Below, piece after piece: positions 53,427 through 61,635 of a stretch of 64,000 bases of DNA. The translations under genes and the position numbers were made by a program. The notes under the pieces are model-generated. The model searched no databases. It was given only the letters and a program-made list of their open reading frames with translations, and had not been told where the DNA came from. Source of the DNA: Solirubrobacteraceae bacterium (lineage in GTDB: Bacteria > Actinomycetota > Thermoleophilia > Solirubrobacterales > Solirubrobacteraceae); contig JAEMQS010000013.1 of the NCBI GenBank assembly GCA_016463765.1, positions 1-64,000 on the forward strand, written 5' to 3'. Numbering within the stretch: the first letter of the stretch is position 1; each line of letters opens with the position of its first letter.

Positions 53427-54687
53427 CGGGCGCGACGCGCGCCATGAGCCGGCGCGCAATCCGCACGACCAGCTCGCGGTCGTACGTGGTGGCGAACGCG
53501 AAGCGCCGGTCCCCGTCCGCGCCGCGGTCCCCGAGATCACGGGCGACGAACGCGCCGGCGAAATGGGGTCCGAGGACGCAGACGTCCCACTCCTCCATGA
53601 GCGGGTCGCCGGCCTCGATCGTCGCCCCGCGGACGTTGCCGTCGGCGTGGTGCTCGAGCCCCTGACCGAGCGCCCCGACGAAGGCCAGGCGCTGCGCGAG
53701 GTCCGTGTAGCGCCGACGGGTGTCCCCGGTGTAGCGCTCGGCGGTCTGGAAGGTCGAGAGCAGGACGCCCGCGTGGTCGAGCCGTTCGGCGTGCGCCTCG
53801 AGTTGGCGCGAGAGGGCGAAGAGGAGGCGCTTCGGGCCCTCGCGGACATCGAGCAGGCCGGCCATCGCCTCGAACGGCGTGCCCTGCCCATGGTCGCCCG
53901 GAACCTTCCCGCCCGGCAGCGGGAGCCGTGCGACGGGCATGCGCGCCTCGGCCGGCAGGGGGCCGGGGCGGCCGAAGTACCACCCCTGCCCGTGCGTGGC
54001 GCCGAGGGCGCGGGCGCGCAGGAGGTGGTGGTCGTTCTCGATGCCCTCGGCGAGCACGAGCGCGCCCTTGCGCTCGGCGTGCGCGTTGACGGCGTGGACG
54101 GTCTCGGCGAGGTCGGCGGTCAGCGGCGCCTGGGTGAGCGCCAGGTCGAGCTTGATGACGTCGGGCAGCACGAACGGCATGAGGGCGAGCGACCGGGGGT
54201 CGACGCCGACATCGTCGAGCGCCAGCGCGACGCCACGCTCACGGAGGACCGGCAGCGTCTCGAGGATCGCTCGGGGGTGGTCGTTGAGCTCGCGCTCGGT
54301 GAGCTCCAGGATCGGCTGGAACATGGACTCAGCCCGCTGGAACAGCGCGAGCGCGCCGGGCGGCGGCGCAGTGGCCATGGCCTCGGGCTCGCAGTTGATG
54401 AACAGCGACCGGCGTAGACCGTGATCCACGGCGCCGCGGACGGCGGCCAGGCGACACGCCCAGTCCAGCTCGACGAGACGGCCGTGGGCCCGTGCGGCGT
54501 CAAACAGGAGGTCAGGGCGTGCCAGCGGCGACTCGCCCTTGACGCGGGCCAGCGCCTCGTACGCCACGACCTGACCCGTCGCGAGGTCGACGATCGGCTG
54601 GTACGCAGGTTCGAGCAGCTCGTCCCGCAGGATGCGGTCGAGCTCTGACGCGGGCGCAGCGATATCCATGGCGGCCGACGGACGCAT
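53419..54687 (-). CDS. EAL-domain c-di-GMP phosphodiesterase with C-terminal DICT-like domain
   Basis: 422 residues. The EAL domain has all key positions: YEALARV (EAL), SLFINCEP (Asn), LELTERE (Glu), LALDDVG (paired Asp), VIKLDLAL (Lys), LAEGIEN (Glu) and HGQGWYFGRP (Gln), so c-di-GMP hydrolysis is likely. The C-terminal part (RLLFALSRQLEAHAERLDHAGVLLSTFQTAERY, EEWDVCVLGPHFAGAFVARDL) resembles DICT sensory domains. No membrane segment; cytoplasmic. ATG 54669 is an alternative start. Confidence 0.9.
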   Translation of the reverse strand: MRPSAAMDIAAPASELDRILRDELLEPAYQPIVDLATGQVVAYEALARVKGESPLARPDLLFDAARAHGRLVELDWACRLAAVRGAVDHGLRRSLFINCEPEAMATAPPPGALALFQRAESMFQPILELTERELNDHPRAILETLPVLRERGVALALDDVGVDPRSLALMPFVLPDVIKLDLALTQAPLTADLAETVHAVNAHAERKGALVLAEGIENDHHLLRARALGATHGQGWYFGRPGPLPAEARMPVARLPLPGGKVPGDHGQGTPFEAMAGLLDVREGPKRLLFALSRQLEAHAERLDHAGVLLSTFQTAERYTGDTRRRYTDLAQRLAFVGALGQGLEHHADGNVRGATIEAGDPLMEEWDVCVLGPHFAGAFVARDLGDRGADGDRRFAFATTYDRELVVRIARRLMARVAPVS

Positions 54688-54747
54688 GCGGGATCCATCG
54701 GCGTGTGCGCCGCGTCACGTGAGTCTGCCGACAGATATTCGGCGTTC

Positions 54748-55119
54748 CTACTCCCAGTTCGTCGCGAGCTGGAAGATCACGAGGAAGTTGATCGCGATCA
54801 GGATGCAGCTCCAGACCGGGTAGGCGCCGATCGACAGGAAGTTCACGAGGATCGCGAAGAATGCGCCGAGCATGCCGAGCCCGGCGCCCAGGCCGTGGCC
54901 GGTGTAGATGAGCCCGGCGACCACGAGCTGGAACGACCCGATGATGAGGTAGACGATGCCCCACGTCTGCAGCGCCTCGAAGAGCAGCGCGCTCTCGCGG
55001 AAGAACTCCTTGTTCGACAGCGCCGAGATGCCCCAGATGAGATTGAGGCTGCCGGTGATGACGATGACGACGGCAGCGAAGACCCAGCCGCTCGGGATAC
55101 GGGACGTGGTGGCAGACAT
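54748..55119 (-). CDS. four-helix membrane protein (DUF7144-like)
   Basis: 123 residues from ATG 55119 (MSATTSRIPSGWVFAAVV). Four hydrophobic helices (FAAVVIVITGSLNLIWGISAL, WGIVYLIIGSFQLVVAGLIYTGHGLGAGLGMLGAFFAILVNFL, CILIAINFLVIFQLATNW). The pattern is that of a common actinobacterial membrane family of unknown function. Downstream of the next hypothetical by ten bases. Confidence 0.85.
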   Translation of the reverse strand: MSATTSRIPSGWVFAAVVIVITGSLNLIWGISALSNKEFFRESALLFEALQTWGIVYLIIGSFQLVVAGLIYTGHGLGAGLGMLGAFFAILVNFLSIGAYPVWSCILIAINFLVIFQLATNWE

Positions 55120-55129
55120 GGCGCGAAAC

Positions 55130-55450
55130 CTACTGCCGAGGTCGGCCGCCGCGCAGCACGAAGCCGCGCTGGGCGAGCACCTCGACCGCATCCTCGAAGC
55201 CCGCGAAGTCGCGGGCGCGCAGGAGGTCCACCGGGCGTCCCGCGGGGCCGGCGGATCGCAGCCATCGCTGGAGGGTCTCGTCGCCGAGCTGTGCCGCCGG
55301 CTCGTTCGTGAGCGCGAGCAGGATGGGGAGCTCGGGACGGTGGTCGAGCTCCCCGGTGATGACGGCGATGGGATCGACGTCGAGGATCTCGCACAGCTCG
55401 TCGTCGCTGAGGCCCAGGCGGGTCATCAGCGTGACGGCGGGCGAGATCAT
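55130..55450 (-). CDS. hypothetical protein (106 aa)
   Basis: Soluble. SDDELCEILDVDPIAVITGELDHRPELPILLALTN suggests a helix-turn-helix-like beginning followed by a domain vaguely like the toxin-binding part of MbcA/ParS antitoxins, but no partner gene with RES fold is present. ATG 55450 lies four bases after the stop of an 18-codon frame that follows prs. Function unknown. Confidence 0.65.
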   Translation of the reverse strand: MISPAVTLMTRLGLSDDELCEILDVDPIAVITGELDHRPELPILLALTNEPAAQLGDETLQRWLRSAGPAGRPVDLLRARDFAGFEDAVEVLAQRGFVLRGGRPRQ

Positions 55451-55454
55451 CGGG

Positions 55455-55511
55455 TCAGAACAGCTGGTTCTCGCCGCCTGCAGCGGAGAGCTCGCAGACG
55501 CCGGAACCCAT
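55455..55511 (-). other. 18-codon frame repeating the C-terminus of prs
   Basis: The ATG shares its A with the prs stop codon (TGATG). The frame reads 18 residues and ends in GGENQLF-stop, which is also how prs ends (VFGGENQLF). The last 24 bases of the two are nearly identical. It looks like a short tandem duplication of the prs 3' end or a coupled mini-gene; expression unknown. Confidence 0.45.
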
Positions 55512-56533
55512 CAGAACAGCTGATTCTCTCCGCCGAAGACCTCACTCACGGAGTCATCCGTGAAGATCCGGCGGACGGAGTCGGTGAGCAGCTCGGCGCA
55601 GGACAGGACGCGGATGTTGTCCGGCGCGCCCTCGCGCAGCGGGATGGTGTCCGTGACCACGATCTGCTCGAACTTGCTCGCGGCGAGGTTCTGGAACGCG
55701 TTGCCGGAGAGGATCGGGTGCGTCGCCGCGGCGTACACGCGGGTGGCCCCGGCGTCGAGGACCGTCTGCCCTGCGGCGGCCAGCGTGCCGGCGGTGTCGA
55801 TCATGTCGTCGACGATCACCGCCGTCTTGCCCTTGACGTCACCGATGACGTACCCGATCTCGGCGACCTGCTGGGCCGGGCGCTCCTTGTCGAGGATCGC
55901 GAGCTCGGCGCCGATCTTCGACGCAAACTTCTTGTTCAGCTTCACGCGGCCGGCGTCAGGCGCGACGACGACGAGGTCCTGGAGGTTCAGGTCGCCGAAG
56001 TACTGCGTGAGCATGAAGAGCGCCGTCATGTGGTCGACGGGCACGCTGAAGAAGCCCTGGATCTGGCCGGCGTGGAGGTCCATCGTCAGGACACGATCGG
56101 CACCGACGCTCTCGAGCATGCGGGCGACGACACGCGCCGAGATCGGCTCGCGCGGCGCGGACTTCTTGTCCTGCCGGCTATAGCCGAACCACGGCGCGAC
56201 CGCGATGACGCGGTGCGCGGACGCCCCGACCGCCGCGTCGATCATGAACATGAGCTCCATGAGCGCATCGTTCGCCGTCAGGCCGGCCTTCGGGTTCGCG
56301 CAGATGGGCTGGACGATGAAGACGTCCGCCCCGCGGATCGACTCCTCGTAGCGGCAGTAGACCTCGCCGTTCGAGAACGTCTTGAGCGTGACCCCACCGA
56401 GGTCGACGCTGAGCTTGTCGGCGATCTTGGCGGCCAGCTCGGGATTCGCCCGGCCGCTGAACAGCATCAGGTGCTTGTCGTACCCCAGGTCCAGACGCGT
56501 CGCCGGCGTCGGCTGGGTCTGCATGGCGCTCAT
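55511..56533 (-). CDS. prs: ribose-phosphate pyrophosphokinase
   Basis: 340 residues. Makes PRPP from ribose-5-phosphate and ATP for nucleotide, His and Trp synthesis. Start MLFSGRANPELAAKIADKLSV, the flexible-loop region SYRR-like SRQDKKSAPREPISARVVA, divalent-metal site VLTMDLHAGQIQGFFSVPVDHM, and the PRPP loop AVIVDDMIDTAGTLAAA are complete. The glmU-prs order on the minus strand is typical of actinobacteria. Ends with GGENQLF, repeated downstream. Confidence 0.97.
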   Translation of the reverse strand: MSAMQTQPTPATRLDLGYDKHLMLFSGRANPELAAKIADKLSVDLGGVTLKTFSNGEVYCRYEESIRGADVFIVQPICANPKAGLTANDALMELMFMIDAAVGASAHRVIAVAPWFGYSRQDKKSAPREPISARVVARMLESVGADRVLTMDLHAGQIQGFFSVPVDHMTALFMLTQYFGDLNLQDLVVVAPDAGRVKLNKKFASKIGAELAILDKERPAQQVAEIGYVIGDVKGKTAVIVDDMIDTAGTLAAAGQTVLDAGATRVYAAATHPILSGNAFQNLAASKFEQIVVTDTIPLREGAPDNIRVLSCAELLTDSVRRIFTDDSVSEVFGGENQLF

Positions 56534-56656
56534 CTCGGCCGGAGTGTAGAGCGGGGGCGCGACATCGTGGCGCGACGATCACCCGGAAGGTGCGGGGTCG
56601 ACGCACGGCGACGGGCGGAACGACATGTCAGGCAGGACGCGCGCATGCCCGGTCAC

Positions 56657-58033
56657 TCACTCGCCGCGCTGACGCGCGTCGTAGCCCTCGATGTTGCGCT
56701 GCTTCGCGCGCGCCACGGCGAGCGCGCCGGGCGGGACATCCGACGTGACCACGGAACCCGCAGCGGTCCACGCATCGTCGCCGACGGTGACCGGTGCCAC
56801 GAACGACGTGTCGACGCCCCCGTGCACGCGCGCGCCGATCGTGGTGCGGTGCTTGTTGCGGCCGTCGTAGTTCGCCGTGATCGTCCCGGCGCCGAGGTTC
56901 GACTGCTCGCCGACGTCTGCGTCTCCGATGTACGACAGGTGCGGCACCTTCGCGCCGGGCCCGATGTCGGAGTTCTTGATCTCGACGTAGGTGCCGACCT
57001 TCGCGCCTTCGCGCAGGACCGTGCCGGGCCGCAGGTAGGCGAAGGGCCCGACGGAGACGCGGTCGTGGATCTCGGCGTCGGTCGCGTAGGTGTGGCGGAC
57101 GGTGACGTCGTCGCCCAGGCGTGTGTCGATGAGCGTGGACTGGGGCCCGAGGTGGCAGCGCGCACCCGCGCTGGTGGCGCCCCGCAGGACGACACCGGGT
57201 TCCACGAGCGTGTCCTCCCCCAGTTCCACCCCGACGTCGATGCTCGTCGCCGCCGGCGCGATGATCGTGACGCCGCCCGCGGCGAGCCGGTCGAAGATCC
57301 GCTGCTGGGCGATCTCGCGCACCAGGGCGAGCTGCCGACGGTCGTTGATGCCGAGCATGAGGTCCGGGTCGGCGACCTCGTGGCCCGCCACCCGCGCTCC
57401 CGCCGCGCGCAGCACCGGCAGGACGTCCGGGAGGTACCGCTCGCCCTGGGCGGTGTGCGCGCCGACCTGGGGAAGCGCGTCGCGCAGTGCTCCGCCATCG
57501 AAGACGAAGAGCCCGGTGTTGACCTCGTCGATGAGGAGTTCCTCCTCCGTCGCGTCTCCCGCCACCTTGGTCTCGACCACGCGCTCGACGCTGCCGTCGG
57601 CGCCGCGCACGATCCGGCCGTACCCCGACGGGTCGGCCAGCCGCATGGTCGCGATCGTGGCCGCCGCGCCAGACGAGGCGTGGGCGGCGAGCAGCGCGCG
57701 AAGCGCCTCCGCGGTGACGAGCGGGACGTCGCCCGCGAGGATGACCACCGGGGCATCGGAGGGCAGGTGGCCTGCCGCCGCCGCGACCGCACCGGCCGTG
57801 CCGTCCGGCTGCGGCTGCACCGCGACGACGACGTCGTCCTGGCCCGTGAAGTGCTCAGCGAGCGCGCCTGCCGGGCTGTCGACCACGACGACCCGTCCGC
57901 CGGCTTCCCGCGCGGCAGCGACGGGCCAGTCGACCAGCGGCCGGCCGCAGAGGTCGTGCAGCACCTTGGGCGTGGCCGAGCGCATGCGCGTGCCCTGCCC
58001 GGCGGCGAGCACGACGAAGGTGGGGACGGACAT
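56657..58033 (-). CDS. glmU: bifunctional GlmU: N-acetylglucosamine-1-P uridyltransferase / glucosamine-1-P acetyltransferase
   Basis: 458 residues from ATG 58033 (MSVPTFVVLAAGQGTRMRSATPKVLH); final two steps to UDP-GlcNAc for peptidoglycan. The N-terminal pyrophosphorylase shows the G-x-G-T-R-M loop and DVPLVTAEALRALL; the C-terminal left-handed beta-helix has hexapeptide repeats and acetyltransferase residues in RPGTVLREGAKVGTYVEIKNSDIG, SYIGDADVGEQSNLGAGTITANYDGRNKHRT. No separate regulatory site. Precedes prs on the same strand by about 120 bases. Confidence 0.97.
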   Translation of the reverse strand: MSVPTFVVLAAGQGTRMRSATPKVLHDLCGRPLVDWPVAAAREAGGRVVVVDSPAGALAEHFTGQDDVVVAVQPQPDGTAGAVAAAAGHLPSDAPVVILAGDVPLVTAEALRALLAAHASSGAAATIATMRLADPSGYGRIVRGADGSVERVVETKVAGDATEEELLIDEVNTGLFVFDGGALRDALPQVGAHTAQGERYLPDVLPVLRAAGARVAGHEVADPDLMLGINDRRQLALVREIAQQRIFDRLAAGGVTIIAPAATSIDVGVELGEDTLVEPGVVLRGATSAGARCHLGPQSTLIDTRLGDDVTVRHTYATDAEIHDRVSVGPFAYLRPGTVLREGAKVGTYVEIKNSDIGPGAKVPHLSYIGDADVGEQSNLGAGTITANYDGRNKHRTTIGARVHGGVDTSFVAPVTVGDDAWTAAGSVVTSDVPPGALAVARAKQRNIEGYDARQRGE

Positions 58034-58070
58034 CGGACGATCGTAGTGGCGGGGACGACGGTCACACCGA

Positions 58071-58811
58071 TCACCCGTCCCGCTCCGAGACCGCTGCGGC
58101 TTCACGCTCGTAGGCGAGGCGCCACTTGCGCACGGCGTTCCCGCTGACCCCGAAGCGGCGTCCTGTGGCCTCGTAGCCATCGGCCTCGAGCATCGCGACC
58201 AGCTCGTCGTAGGGCGGGCGTTCGACGCGGCGGAGATCGGGGCGCGCGCCTCCGCGCCTGGGCGACCGCCAGCCACATGTGAGAGAACAGAACCTCTGCC
58301 GATCGGTCCGTGGCCGGAACATCTGCTCGCAGTGCTCGCACCGCCTCTCCGTCAGACGCGCGTTGCGGCCGCAATGTGTCTCGAGCACCGCGTTGCAGTT
58401 GGGACAGAGGATGCGGAGGTTCTCAATCCGATGATCATTCGGAACACCGTTGATGTGATCGAGAATCAACGACATCCGGCGGCCCTGCCATTCCTCTCCC
58501 TGGCCGCAGGCCTCACACCTCCGGGCCTTGAGCCCCTCGGCATAGAGACGCTCCTTCAGGTGCCCGCGGCTGTACCCGGAGTCAACCACCAGGATCTCCT
58601 CCAGGCGAAGCCGGCCACGCCCCTCGCGCTTGGCGACCCGCGAGGCCTGCGGGTCGAAATGTGCGGTCGAGATCCCGTAGCGATCGATGTACCGCCGCAA
58701 CTGCCCGAAGTTGCCTCCAGCAGGCCGGAGCTCAAGTCGCCGGAGCACCTCGGAGTACGTCCGCGACGCGCTCACGGCATCACGAATTGCCTGTTCATCA
58801 TCCCACAGCAT
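58071..58811 (-). CDS. HNH endonuclease
   Basis: 246 residues from ATG 58811 (MLWDDEQAIRDAV). An N-terminal homeodomain-like helix, a zinc-bound HNH core (CEACGQGEEWQGRRMSLILDHINGVPNDHRIENLRILCPNCN: Cys pair, DHINGV with the HNH His, NL..LCPNC), a second zinc knuckle (CEHCEQMFRPRTDRQRFCSLTC), and a C-terminal HTH-like segment (LVAMLEADGYEATGRRFGVSGNAVRKWRLAYE). It sits just past the 3' end of tRNA-Gln, with a 30-bp palindrome covering its start, and has lower GC than its neighbours, all suggesting acquired or homing-type DNA (inference). Confidence 0.85.
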   Translation of the reverse strand: MLWDDEQAIRDAVSASRTYSEVLRRLELRPAGGNFGQLRRYIDRYGISTAHFDPQASRVAKREGRGRLRLEEILVVDSGYSRGHLKERLYAEGLKARRCEACGQGEEWQGRRMSLILDHINGVPNDHRIENLRILCPNCNAVLETHCGRNARLTERRCEHCEQMFRPRTDRQRFCSLTCGWRSPRRGGARPDLRRVERPPYDELVAMLEADGYEATGRRFGVSGNAVRKWRLAYEREAAAVSERDG

Positions 58812-58834
58812 GCGAACACATGTTCGCATGCTGT
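58805..58834. repeat. 30-bp perfect palindrome at start of HNH gene
   Basis: ACAGCATGCGAACA and TGTTCGCATGCTGT are exact inverted 14-mers around CA. It spans the HNH start codon and lies 18 bases from the tRNA-Gln 3' end; a further short palindrome, TGTCCGGACA, follows at 58832. Terminator, operator or recombination site are all possible. Confidence 0.8.
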
Positions 58835-58852
58835 CCGGACAGAGCGACCTGA

Positions 58853-58924
58853 CTGGGGAGGACGGATTCGAACCGCCATCTCAAGCTTCCAAAGAGCTGC
58901 GTCTTGCCCTTAGACCACTCCCCA
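58853..58924 (-). tRNA. tRNA-Gln (TTG)
   Basis: 72 bases, CCA not encoded. Acceptor TGGGGAG/CTCCCCA, anticodon loop CTTTGGA with TTG, T arm GGCGGTTCGAATCCGTC, discriminator G. Neighbour of glmU as in many actinobacteria. Confidence 0.95.
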
Positions 58925-58982
58925 GTGCACGCGAGGCACGGCCCGGACAGCCTATGCAGCCACCGACTGCTGCTGCGGCGCG

Positions 58983-59315
58983 CTACTCCTGCCCACCCGC
59001 CGAGTCGGCCTCGCCGTACTCGTCATCACTGACCCGGTAGCCGGCCTCCGTCTCCACGATCCCCTCGCGGTCGACGAACGGTGACGGCTGGTGCGTATCC
59101 GTCGCCCGTTGCTCGAGCAGCGCCTCAGCCTCCTCGAAGCCCTCGGCCTCGCCGCCGCCGGCTTCCTCGACGGCGCGAAACGCCTCGGTGTCGCGGCCGT
59201 CGAAGCGGTCCGGATCCCCGGCGCGCGGGTCGCGGCCCGGGTCACCCCCAATGTGCCGCGCCTCTTCTGCCGCGGCCTCCTCCTGCTTGCGTGCGTAGTC
59301 GTCGTGACGTTCCAT
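58983..59315 (-). CDS. acidic disordered hypothetical protein (110 aa)
   Basis: Almost entirely charged and small residues (RKQEEAAAEEARHIGGDPGRDPRAGDPDRFDGRDTEAFRA), no hydrophobic core visible, so likely intrinsically disordered. ATG 59315; no RBS of note. Codon pattern supports translation. No family. Confidence 0.55.
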   Translation of the reverse strand: MERHDDYARKQEEAAAEEARHIGGDPGRDPRAGDPDRFDGRDTEAFRAVEEAGGGEAEGFEEAEALLEQRATDTHQPSPFVDREGIVETEAGYRVSDDEYGEADSAGGQE

Positions 59316-59360
59316 GTCCCGATCATCCCCGCTCAGGCCCGGACTGCAACCCGCATGTGC

Positions 59361-60152
59361 TCAGTCCCAGCGGTAGTGCGTCCCGTTCGGCGCCAGCGAC
59401 GCCGGGTCGATCCGGGTCACGGCGTCGGCGAGGGTCGTCGCGAACGTCGCCGTCGAGGCCTGGATCAGCCGGACGAGCGTCTCGACGGGCGTTGCCTCGG
59501 GTGCGACGCCGTTGGCGTAGTCCGTGGCGTACCCGATGAGGGCGTACGGGATCTCCGCCTCACCGGCAAGCACCGTCTCCGGTCCGCCCGTCTGGCTCAC
59601 CGCGGTGACACCGACCTGGCGCAGCGTGCGGATCTCCGCCTTCGTGTTGAACCGCGGACCGTCGACGTGGCCGTAACAGCCGCCGTCGCGGACCTCGTGG
59701 CCGGACGCGCGCGCCGCATCCACCAGCGCCGCGCGCAGCGGCGGCGCATAGGGGTCCTCGAAGATCCAGTGCCCGCGCCCGGGTGCGCCCGGGACGGTGT
59801 GCAGCGTGCAGGGCGACCCGTCCGGCAGACGATTCGCCAGGAAGTGGAGGTCGTCGAAGACGATGAGCGACCCCAGCGGCACCTCCGGGTCGCAGGCTCC
59901 GCACACCGTGGCCGCGAGGATCGCGTCGGCGCCCCGTTCGCGCAGCGCGGCGATGTTCGCCTGATGGGTGACCTGACTGGAGATCCGCTCGTGCCCGTCG
60001 CGGTGGCGTGAGACGTGCAGGACCTCGACGCCGGCGAGCAGCCCCTCGGTCACGAGGGCACTGCCGTACAGCGTGCGGACCAGGTCGGCCGAGCGGACCT
60101 CCAGGCCCGGAAGGGCGTACGTGCCTGACCCGGTGAGGATGCCGATGCGCAT
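59361..60152 (-). CDS. methylthioadenosine / purine nucleoside phosphorylase family
   Basis: 263 residues, cleaves 5'-methylthioadenosine or purine nucleosides with phosphate (methionine or purine salvage). Start MRIGILTGSGTYALPGL gives the phosphate-binding turn; HQANIAALRERGADAIL, VPLGSLIVFDDLHFLANR, then the base-site NTKAEIRTLRQVGVTAVSQTGGPETVLAGEAEIPYALIGYATDYANGV. The Met-rich FNMTTIPE signature of MtaP is replaced by a TGGPETVLAGEAEIP variant, so it belongs to the MTAP-like actinobacterial group; substrate uncertain. Confidence 0.9.
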   Translation of the reverse strand: MRIGILTGSGTYALPGLEVRSADLVRTLYGSALVTEGLLAGVEVLHVSRHRDGHERISSQVTHQANIAALRERGADAILAATVCGACDPEVPLGSLIVFDDLHFLANRLPDGSPCTLHTVPGAPGRGHWIFEDPYAPPLRAALVDAARASGHEVRDGGCYGHVDGPRFNTKAEIRTLRQVGVTAVSQTGGPETVLAGEAEIPYALIGYATDYANGVAPEATPVETLVRLIQASTATFATTLADAVTRIDPASLAPNGTHYRWD

Positions 60153-60194
60153 CGCCGGATCCTATGCCGCCGTCGCGCCGGCGGGGCGTCCGGC

Positions 60195-61490
60195 CTAGGG
60201 CGTCGGCGTCGGGACGGGTTCGGGCTCGGGCTCGACGGCCGGGGCCTCCGGCTCAGGCTCACGCGCCGGCACGGGCTCGGCCGCCGGATCCGGCTCGGCG
60301 CCGCTCGTCGGGGGCACCGGCGCCAGCTCCTCGTCGGTCGGCTCGGGCGGCGTCACCGTGTCGGGCACCGACGGGTCGGTCCCGCGCAGGATCTCCAGGG
60401 CGTTGGGGATGCCATCGCCGTCGCTGTCGAGGTCCCCGTCGCTGAACAGCCCACCGGTGCTGAGGGTTCCCGGGTTCAGGCCCAGCGTCAGCTCCATCGC
60501 GTTCGGCAGGCCGTCGCCGTCGGTGTCGGTGTCGCCGTCGCTCACGCCGTTGCCACTCGAATCGAAGAGGTAGGGCACGAGCTCGAGGCCGAGCTCGACG
60601 ATGGTGGGCAGGCGGTCGCCGTCGTGGTCGTCCTGACCGTCGCCGATGCCATCGTCGTTGGAGTCCGCGCGCCACGCCTGAATGGCCAGGCGCTCCTCCA
60701 GCGCGTTCACCACGCCGTCACCGTCGCTGTCGTCGTCGCCGTCGTTGCGGCCGTCGCCGTTCGTGTCCCACGCGCTGGGATTCAGGCGGACCTTGAACTC
60801 GGTCAGCGCGCGCACGCCGTCCCGGTCCCTGTCCGTGACCGCGTCACCGGCGGCCAGTGGATCGAGGCCGTGGGTGACCTCCCACCCATCCGGCAGCGCG
60901 TCGCCGTCTGAGTCCGCGGACCGCGGATCGGTCCGCAGGCGACGCTCCTCGGCGTCGTTCAGGCCATCCCCGTCGCTGTCGCGAGCGACCTCAGGGTCGA
61001 CGACGACCGGAACCGCCTCGCCGGACGCGCCGGACGTGCCCTCGTCGGAGTCCGTGCGCTGGTCGTCGCGGGCCGCCGGCTCGTCGGCGGGCTCATCGGG
61101 CCCGGCGGAGACGGGCACGTCCACCGGATCCGCAGGCGCGGCGGGCGCGGCCGCAGGTGCATCAGCCTGCGTGGGCAGCGCGGCGACCGGTTCCGCGCCC
61201 AGCGCGGCCGCCGAGGGCGCAGGCGCGACCACCGCGGGGCGGGGAAGGACGAGGGTCGGTGCGCCGTCCTCGTCTCCGCCGGCCCAGCCGTTGAAGCTCA
61301 GGACGTCGCGATCGAGGGCGCCGAGCGACCCGGAGATCATCGCCAGGGCGGTGACCAGGCCCACGGCGACGGGCAGGTGCCGGCGCACGAAAGGACGCCG
61401 CGCGCCCCCGAGGGTCATCCCCCGGTCCCGGCGTCGGTCATCCGTCCGCTGCGCCGGGGCGATCCCCGTCTCGCGTCCATCCGTGCCCAC
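60195..61490 (-). CDS. surface protein with thrombospondin type 3 repeats
   Basis: 431 residues. A hydrophobic N-terminal segment (PVAVGLVTALAMISGSLGA) acts as signal or anchor; an Ala/Pro/Asp-rich linker (60-170) leads to about eight calcium-binding TSP3 repeats, each built on DSDGDG-type motifs (ARDSDGDGLNDAEE, DTNGDGRNDGDDDSDGDGVVNALEE, DTDTDGDGLPNAMEL), and a Pro/Glu-rich C-terminal tail. Likely calcium-stabilised cell-wall or matrix protein. GTG 61490 or ATG 61418 are both possible starts; the second keeps a shorter, conventional signal. Confidence 0.85.
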   Translation of the reverse strand: MGTDGRETGIAPAQRTDDRRRDRGMTLGGARRPFVRRHLPVAVGLVTALAMISGSLGALDRDVLSFNGWAGGDEDGAPTLVLPRPAVVAPAPSAAALGAEPVAALPTQADAPAAAPAAPADPVDVPVSAGPDEPADEPAARDDQRTDSDEGTSGASGEAVPVVVDPEVARDSDGDGLNDAEERRLRTDPRSADSDGDALPDGWEVTHGLDPLAAGDAVTDRDRDGVRALTEFKVRLNPSAWDTNGDGRNDGDDDSDGDGVVNALEERLAIQAWRADSNDDGIGDGQDDHDGDRLPTIVELGLELVPYLFDSSGNGVSDGDTDTDGDGLPNAMELTLGLNPGTLSTGGLFSDGDLDSDGDGIPNALEILRGTDPSVPDTVTPPEPTDEELAPVPPTSGAEPDPAAEPVPAREPEPEAPAVEPEPEPVPTPTP

Positions 61491-61635
61491 GCGAGGAACA
61501 TCGGCCGGAAACGCCCGGGAGACAAGGGGAAGTGCGCCACCTCACACATGGCGCTTTTCCGGTGCGACCGCCGACATGAGCCCTGAACGCCCATTCAGGC
61601 CAACTTGGCGCATTCGCGCTCGTCTTGACGCGGTG
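61491..61635. other. intergenic region between PucR-type and TSP3 genes
   Basis: 145 bases with two small hairpins: GCGCCA/TGGCGC followed on the plus strand by TTTT (about 61543-61565), and CCTGAA-CGCCCA-TTCAGG (61582-61599). No gene is visible. Confidence 0.4.

Noticed and set aside
54956-58147. Plus-strand ORF of 1063 codons
   Set aside because: Antisense to prs and glmU, no recognisable domain.
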